This document shows positions 59,246 through 64,000 of a DNA stretch of 64,000 nt, in pieces. This DNA comes from Cohnella nanjingensis (GTDB lineage: Bacteria; Bacillota; Bacilli; Paenibacillales; Paenibacillaceae): positions 1 to 64,000 of the forward strand of contig NZ_JACJVP010000024.1 of NCBI RefSeq assembly GCF_014212125.1. Direction: 5' to 3'. Made by a program: the position numbers and the translations under genes. The notes under the pieces are model-generated. The model was given only the letters and a program-made list of their open reading frames with translations. It was not told the origin of the DNA and searched no databases. Position 1 is the first letter of the stretch, and the number at the start of each line of letters is the position of its first letter.

Positions 59246-60409
59246 ATGACGAACAAACTGCGCATCGGCATTATCGGCATGGGCAACATGGGCTCGGACC
59301 ACGCGAAGAAGCTGGCTCGCGGCACGGTGCCGGAGGTGGAACTCGCCGCCGTATCCGAGATGGACGCGGCTCGTCTCGAAGCGACGAAGGCGTACCTGCC
59401 GGCGGACATCGGCTACTTCTCGAGCGCGGACGCCCTGATGGACAGTGGGCTGTGCGACGCGGTCCTCATCGCGACGCCGCACTACGATCATCCGCGGCTC
59501 GCGATTATGGCGTTCGAGCGGGGGTTGCACGTCCTGTGCGAGAAGCCGGCCGGCGTCTACACGAAGCAGGTCCGCGAGATGAACGAGAAGGCGCAGGCGA
59601 GCGGCGTCACCTTCGCCATGATGTTCAACCAGCGGACGAATCCGATGTACCGCAAGATGCACGAGCTCGTGAACGGCGGGGAGCTGGGCGCGATCAAGCG
59701 GGTCAACTGGATCATCACCGACTGGTACCGCACCCAGGCTTATTACGATTCCGGCAGCTGGCGCGCGACGTGGGCCGGCGAAGGCGGCGGCGTGCTCATT
59801 AACCAGTGCCCGCATAACATCGACCTGCTCCAATGGATTTGCGGCATGCCGGCGAAGGTGCGCGCCTTCTGCCATGAAGGCAAATGGCACCGGATCGAGG
59901 TCGAGGACGACGTGACTGCCTACCTGGAATTCCCGAACGGCGCTACCGGCGTCTTCATCACGACGACCGCCGACCTGCCGGGGACGAACCGGCTCGAGAT
60001 CACGCTGGAAATGGGGAAGCTGGTCTGCGAGAACGATGCGATCACGCTGCACAAGCTGAGCCGGAACGAGCGCGAGTATTGCTTCGAGTCCAAGGACGGG
60101 TTCGCGCGGCCTTCGGTCGAGGTGTCCGTCGTAAAGGCTGAAGGGGACAACAGCCAGCACATGGGCGTCATCGCGGCGTTCGCGAAGGCGGTGCTGTCCG
60201 GCGAGCCGCTCGTGGCGGACGGCGCCGAAGGCATTCGCAGCCTGGAGCTGTCGAACGCGATGCATCTGTCGAGCTGGCTCGGCGAGACGGTCGAACTGCC
60301 GATCGACGAGGAACGGTACTTGGCGGAATTGTTCAAGCGGATCGCCGCCTCCGGGCAGAAGGCGACAGAGGCGGTCCTGTTCGATCCGCAGGGCAGCTTC
60401 GGCTCCTGA
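59246..60409 (+). CDS. Gfo/Idh/MocA-family oxidoreductase
   Basis: The 387-residue protein has the N-terminal Rossmann fold (RIGIIGMGNMGSDHAKKL, residues 5-22), the CEKPAG motif near residue 105 with the conserved Lys, and a C-terminal alpha/beta domain with GGGVLINQCPHNIDLLQWI carrying the catalytic His. It oxidises or reduces a sugar or inositol at one carbon with NAD(P). It pairs with the isomerase/epimerase encoded upstream, the usual set for converting unusual sugars. GGGAGGCACGCCTGAG precedes the ATG. Confidence 0.92.
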   Translation: MTNKLRIGIIGMGNMGSDHAKKLARGTVPEVELAAVSEMDAARLEATKAYLPADIGYFSSADALMDSGLCDAVLIATPHYDHPRLAIMAFERGLHVLCEKPAGVYTKQVREMNEKAQASGVTFAMMFNQRTNPMYRKMHELVNGGELGAIKRVNWIITDWYRTQAYYDSGSWRATWAGEGGGVLINQCPHNIDLLQWICGMPAKVRAFCHEGKWHRIEVEDDVTAYLEFPNGATGVFITTTADLPGTNRLEITLEMGKLVCENDAITLHKLSRNEREYCFESKDGFARPSVEVSVVKAEGDNSQHMGVIAAFAKAVLSGEPLVADGAEGIRSLELSNAMHLSSWLGETVELPIDEERYLAELFKRIAASGQKATEAVLFDPQGSFGS

Positions 60410-60502
60410 GACGACGATGATCCGATCGGCGGGCGGCGCTGCGGCGCCGCCTGCTCTCCCGTAAGGCGTACCCAGGCGTACCGGCGCCCGATGTGCCGGC
60501 AG

Positions 60503-60532
60503 GCGGGCGTACGCTTATTGGCGTACGCCCGC
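60503..60532 (+). terminator. GC-rich hairpin between the oxidoreductase and AraC genes
   Basis: GCGGGCGTACGC pairs perfectly with GCGTACGCCCGC around TTATTG. There is no T-run. It lies 94 bp after the oxidoreductase stop. The rest of 60410-60643 shows no coding frame. Confidence 0.6.
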
Positions 60533-60613
60533 GGGCGGGTGCGGGACGGGATCCCAAGCCCTCGAGCAGCCGACTGGCCGAGCGGCCGATCCGATTCGCT
60601 TATCGCCCTTAAT

Positions 60614-60627
60614 TGTAAACGGTTACG
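60614..60627. promoter_or_regulatory. cre-like box before the membrane AraC gene
   Basis: TGTAAACGGTTACG matches the CcpA cre consensus except the last base, 16 bp upstream of ATG 60644. Catabolite control of the regulator is plausible. Confidence 0.35.
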
Positions 60628-60643
60628 GAAAGGGGTTGGTGAA

Positions 60644-62980
60644 ATGGGAACCAAGGAGAGCGCGGGCCGTTACCGCTGGCTGCCGTTCAAAGGAGCTTGG
60701 TCGGCCTTGTTTTGGTCATACATGGCGATCCTGCTGTTGCTCATCGTCATCGGCAGCCTGCTGTACTGGCGCGCCAACGTGGTGGTCGAGCTTTCCGTCG
60801 AGCGGACGAACTCGGCCATGCTGGGCCAGCTGCGCGAGCTGGCGGACGGTCAACTGCAGCTGATCGAACAGCTCGAGCAGCAGATTGCGAATCATCCGAA
60901 GCTGTATCAGATGATCAACACGAAGGCGTCGATGTCCGATCGGGAGCGGTACGACATGATCGAGATGGCGGACGAGCTGGAGCGGTACAAGCTGCTGACG
61001 CCGTTCATTTCCGACTTCTACCTTTACTTGCCGAAGTCCGGGACGATGCTCGGGCCGGGGGTCAAGACGACGCCGGCGTTTCTGTTCGACAAGGCCGAGC
61101 AGTTCGACGAGATGGGCGAGCAGGATTGGCTCCGCCTCTTCGACAGCGGCTACCACTACCGCGAATTCAAGCCCGGCCTGCATGTCACCGACGCGATGGG
61201 CGTGCGCGGCGACGTGATCGTGTACATGCAGACGATGCCGCTCGTCGACCGCTCGAAGCGGATGGCGACGCTGTTCATGACGATCAACGAGGGTCAGCTG
61301 CGGAAGATGCTGGACACGCTCGCGGAAGCAGGTGGCGGCATCCTCTCCATCGTGGACGCGGACAACCGGATCATCAGCCAGACAACGGACCGGCAACGCG
61401 CGCTCCCCTTCGCTTACGCGGACATGCGTGGCGACGCCGGACGGCTGGAAGGACGGTCGGACGGCGAAGACAGCATGGTGTCCTACGCCTCCTCGCGGGT
61501 ATACGGCTGGAAATACGTGCTGGAGTTGCCGCGCGGCGTTTACTTGAAGGAAGTGAACGAGGTGCGGAACTGGGCGCTGCTGCTGTTCCTGCTGGCCGCG
61601 CTGTCCGGCGCTGTCGCATCGCTCTACTTGGCCTATCGGAACTACCGCCCGATCCGCGATCTGGTGTCCGTCGTGACGGGAGGCGGCTCGGCTGCGCTCG
61701 CGAGGAGCGGGCCGATCGAGTACGAGATGATTCGTTCCTCGATCCACTCGGCGCGGCTGACGGAGACGGAGCTTCGCGCCCGGCTGACGCAGCAGACGCC
61801 GATCATTCGCCACCACTTCCTAAGCCGCTTGATCCGCGGGTACGCGGACCCGCACGAGCTGAGCCCGGAGTCGCTGCGGTTCATGGGCATCCGCTTCGAG
61901 TCGGATCGCTTCGCGGTCATGCTCGTCGACGCGGAAGACGGCGGCCGGAGCGAATTCCCGGCGGATCGCGAGGACAAGGAATGGCTGTTCGTCAACTTCG
62001 TCATCGGCAATATCGCCTCCGAGCTTGCCGGCGAGCGTCACGTCGCGTACGCGACCGAGCTCGATCAGGGACGCGTCGCTGTCCTGATTAACTTCAGGGG
62101 GACGGAGGAGGCGCAGTGGCCGGACGAGCTCGCGGCGATCGGCGATCGGCTCGTCCAGGTGCTCGGCGACCGCTTCGGGATGCGGCTCGCCATCGGCGCG
62201 GGCTTCGTCGCGCGCGACATCGGCGCGATCGGCGAAGCGTTCCGCGACGCGCTGAAGCGGCTGGACGAGAGCCGGCAAGCCCGCGCGGGCGATTCGCGGC
62301 CCGCGCCTGCCTACTACTACCCGCTCGACATCGAGCAGCAGCTGACCAATTACGTGAAGTCGGGCGAAGAGGAGCGAACGGCGCAGCTGCTGGACGCGCT
62401 CTATGCCGACCATGCGGACGGAGGCGAGGCGGGCGGCGCCGTCAGCGGCTACTTTCTGATCCACCTGTCCTCCACCCTGTTCCGCATCGTCCAGAGCACG
62501 CCGAAGGCGGACGCCCGGCTCGCAGGCCGACTGTTGGCGCTGGGCCGCGACGGCGCGCGCGACCAGCCGGCGGCGTTCCGGCGGCTGAAGGACGATTTCC
62601 TTGAGGTATGCCTGCTCTGGAAGGAAGGACGGAGCGACCAGGGCACCCGCATGCTGCAGACCGTCAAGCGGATTGTGCAGGAGCGCTACGACCAGAACAT
62701 GCTGAGCGTCGGTCTCATCGCAGACGAGCTCGGTATTACGCAGCCGTACTTGTCTTCCTTCTTCAAGAAGGCGACCGGCCAGACGATTATCGCCTACATC
62801 GCGGAGGTTCGAATCGACGCGGCGAAGCGATGGCTCGCCAAGACGGACCGCACGGTCGCCCAGATCGCCGAAGCCGTCGGGTACTCGAACGACATCGGGT
62901 TTATCCGTTTTTTCAAGAAATACGAGGGCATTACGCCCGGTCAATACCGCGCCAGCATACGAACGGATTGCTCATCTTAA
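60644..62980 (+). CDS. Membrane-anchored AraC-family regulator
   Basis: The 778-residue protein has one membrane helix near the N-terminus (ALFWSYMAILLLLIVIGSLL, about 21-40) and an extracytoplasmic sensor region of about 260 residues. A second helix follows (NWALLLFLLAALSGAVASLY, near 305-325), then a cytoplasmic linker and a C-terminal AraC double helix-turn-helix (VGLIADELGITQPYLSSFFK; VAQIAEAVGYSNDIGFIRFF). This architecture is typical of Paenibacillaceae regulators that sense an extracellular sugar and switch on the adjacent ABC transporter genes, here the one starting at 63125. ATG 60644 follows GGAAAGGGGTTGGTGAA. Confidence 0.9.
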   Translation: MGTKESAGRYRWLPFKGAWSALFWSYMAILLLLIVIGSLLYWRANVVVELSVERTNSAMLGQLRELADGQLQLIEQLEQQIANHPKLYQMINTKASMSDRERYDMIEMADELERYKLLTPFISDFYLYLPKSGTMLGPGVKTTPAFLFDKAEQFDEMGEQDWLRLFDSGYHYREFKPGLHVTDAMGVRGDVIVYMQTMPLVDRSKRMATLFMTINEGQLRKMLDTLAEAGGGILSIVDADNRIISQTTDRQRALPFAYADMRGDAGRLEGRSDGEDSMVSYASSRVYGWKYVLELPRGVYLKEVNEVRNWALLLFLLAALSGAVASLYLAYRNYRPIRDLVSVVTGGGSAALARSGPIEYEMIRSSIHSARLTETELRARLTQQTPIIRHHFLSRLIRGYADPHELSPESLRFMGIRFESDRFAVMLVDAEDGGRSEFPADREDKEWLFVNFVIGNIASELAGERHVAYATELDQGRVAVLINFRGTEEAQWPDELAAIGDRLVQVLGDRFGMRLAIGAGFVARDIGAIGEAFRDALKRLDESRQARAGDSRPAPAYYYPLDIEQQLTNYVKSGEEERTAQLLDALYADHADGGEAGGAVSGYFLIHLSSTLFRIVQSTPKADARLAGRLLALGRDGARDQPAAFRRLKDDFLEVCLLWKEGRSDQGTRMLQTVKRIVQERYDQNMLSVGLIADELGITQPYLSSFFKKATGQTIIAYIAEVRIDAAKRWLAKTDRTVAQIAEAVGYSNDIGFIRFFKKYEGITPGQYRASIRTDCSS

Positions 62981-63124
62981 AAATAGGCGGTGCCCGATCC
63001 GACAACTGGCATGCCGATCGAACAAACCGGCCATACGCGACCGTCCCCGTCGGCGTCTACGATAGAGACAAGGCGGCGACGGGATGCCGTCCATCCTATA
63101 AGACCACGAGGGGGTCCTTCTATT

Positions 63125-64000
63125 ATGAAGTACGGTTACCAGAAGACCGCGGCCGTGCTGGCCGCGCTGACGGCTATGACCGTCGCATTGTCGGCATGCG
63201 CCGGGGGCAATGGCAACAACAGCAGCGCCGCACCGTCTCCGCAGCAGTCGGGAGCGTCCGAGACGCCGGCGGACGGCAAGATCGTGTCGTCGCCGCTGGC
63301 GCTCACCGATTACGTCCAATCGGGCACGCTGGCGTCCGGCATGAAATCCTTCAACGATATGGCCGCCTACCAGGAGACGGAGAAGATCACGGGCATCCAC
63401 ATCGACTTCCGGCATCCGACGGTCGGCCAGGAGAAAAACCAGTTCAACCTGCTCATGAGCTCCGGCCAATACCCGGACATTATCGAATGGGGCTGGAACG
63501 ACTATCCGGGCGGCGGCGTCGGAGCGATGAACGCCGGCATTATTATCCCGCTGAACGACTACATCGACAAGTACGCGCCGAACCTTTCCAAGCTGCTGAC
63601 CGATAACCCGGACATTCGCAAGGAGATCTCGACCGATGACGGCCGCATATACGCCTTCCCCTTCCTCCGCAGCGATCCATATCTCCGGACGTACCAGGGG
63701 CTCGCGATTCGACAGGATTGGCTGGATACGCTGGGGCTGCAGGTGCCGACGACGATCGACGAGTGGCATACGGTGCTGCAGGCGTTCAAGACGAAGGACC
63801 CGAACCAGAACGGCAAGGCGGACGAGATTCCGCTGCTCATCGCCAAGGACACGCTTCTCAACTTCAGCAACGTCTTCCTGAACGCGTGGGGCACAACGGG
63901 GCGGTTCAACCTGCAGGACGGCAAGGTGGTGTTCGGGCCGATCCAACCGGCGTACAAGGAATTCCTCCAGACGATGCACGACTGGTACGCGGAAGGCCTG
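63125..64000 (+). CDS. ABC transporter sugar-binding lipoprotein (partial, 5' 292 codons)
   Basis: The frame runs open to the right edge. The start MKYGYQKTAAVLAALTAMTV leads into the lipobox LSAC and a Ser/Pro/Gly linker, followed by a family-1 binding-protein domain (SSGQYPDIIEWGW, DGRIYAFPFL, TKDPNQNGKADEIPL with the calcium-loop-like DPNQNGKADE). It would be lipid-anchored outside the membrane and bring a sugar to permeases encoded beyond the window. AGGGGGTCCTTCTATT precedes the ATG. It lies 144 bp after the membrane AraC gene that probably controls it. Confidence 0.92.
   Translation, partial: MKYGYQKTAAVLAALTAMTVALSACAGGNGNNSSAAPSPQQSGASETPADGKIVSSPLALTDYVQSGTLASGMKSFNDMAAYQETEKITGIHIDFRHPTVGQEKNQFNLLMSSGQYPDIIEWGWNDYPGGGVGAMNAGIIIPLNDYIDKYAPNLSKLLTDNPDIRKEISTDDGRIYAFPFLRSDPYLRTYQGLAIRQDWLDTLGLQVPTTIDEWHTVLQAFKTKDPNQNGKADEIPLLIAKDTLLNFSNVFLNAWGTTGRFNLQDGKVVFGPIQPAYKEFLQTMHDWYAEGL

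Noticed and set aside
60716-63979. Several long minus-strand frames opposite the membrane AraC gene and the sugar-binding lipoprotein gene
   Set aside because: All are Arg-rich antisense shadows of high-GC coding DNA. The + strand genes have clear domains and starts.

Overview
The window looks like a chromosomal segment of a GC-rich, spore-forming Bacillota of the Paenibacillaceae (Paenibacillus/Cohnella type). The basis is the LplA/LplB/LplC-type sugar ABC transporters, membrane-anchored AraC regulators, a copper-amine-oxidase stalk-domain protein, a YjcZ-type sporulation peptide, a PRK06851-type ATPase and AGGAGG ribosome binding sites. No rRNA, tRNA or CRISPR array was seen, and no recombinase or transposase gene.

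Backbone left (1-6778, GC-rich): the Gly-rich tail of a truncated gene, a repeat-rich spacer, a 54-aa ORF plus ywbE, a membrane-anchored hypothetical protein, a secreted stalk-domain protein, a secreted two-repeat protein, threonine synthase (thrC), a diguanylate-cyclase relic and rlmH.

Island (about 6761-57454, visibly less GC-rich): rlmH ends in GAACC-N-TACCATAAGT, encoding Glu-Pro-Tyr-His-Lys. The same 16-bp core, differing at one synonymous base, recurs at 24609-24624 and 56740-56755. The rlmH 3' end is the attachment site of staphylococcal cassette chromosome (SCC) elements. The first segment (6777-24608) is also bounded by a perfect 11-bp inverted repeat, GGCGAAAAATA. I read the island as tandem SCC-like cassettes that carry no visible ccr recombinase.

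Cassette 1 holds one mannose-glycan utilisation locus. Its parts are an ABC importer (two permeases and a lipoprotein), a GH38 alpha-mannosidase, a cytoplasmic tandem beta-helix enzyme and a secreted paralogue of that enzyme with three extra N-terminal modules. A divergent GntR/LacI-type regulator and a GH2 beta-mannosidase complete it, with a CcpA cre box in the control region. The likely flow is outside cleavage, import, then internal trimming by the beta-helix enzyme and the two mannosidases.

Cassette 2 (24625-56739) is a patchwork of small regulator-plus-enzyme modules (WYL, LysR, ArsR, MarR, MerR twice, Lrp, ECF sigma, PadR, MocR). They are paired with detoxification-type enzymes, two efflux pumps, hydrolases and an acetyltransferase, and several have clear palindromic operators. 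It also contains gene relics (LuxR/MalT, aminoglycoside phosphotransferase), a tandem duplication and repeated hairpins. A very small third segment (56756-57454) holds one conserved small gene whose close paralogue lies at 32219.

Backbone right (57486-64000, strongly GC-rich): an AraC regulator, a sugar-phosphate isomerase/epimerase, a Gfo/Idh/MocA oxidoreductase, a membrane-anchored AraC regulator and the first 292 codons of a sugar-binding lipoprotein. This is a second, chromosomal sugar-uptake and oxidation locus.
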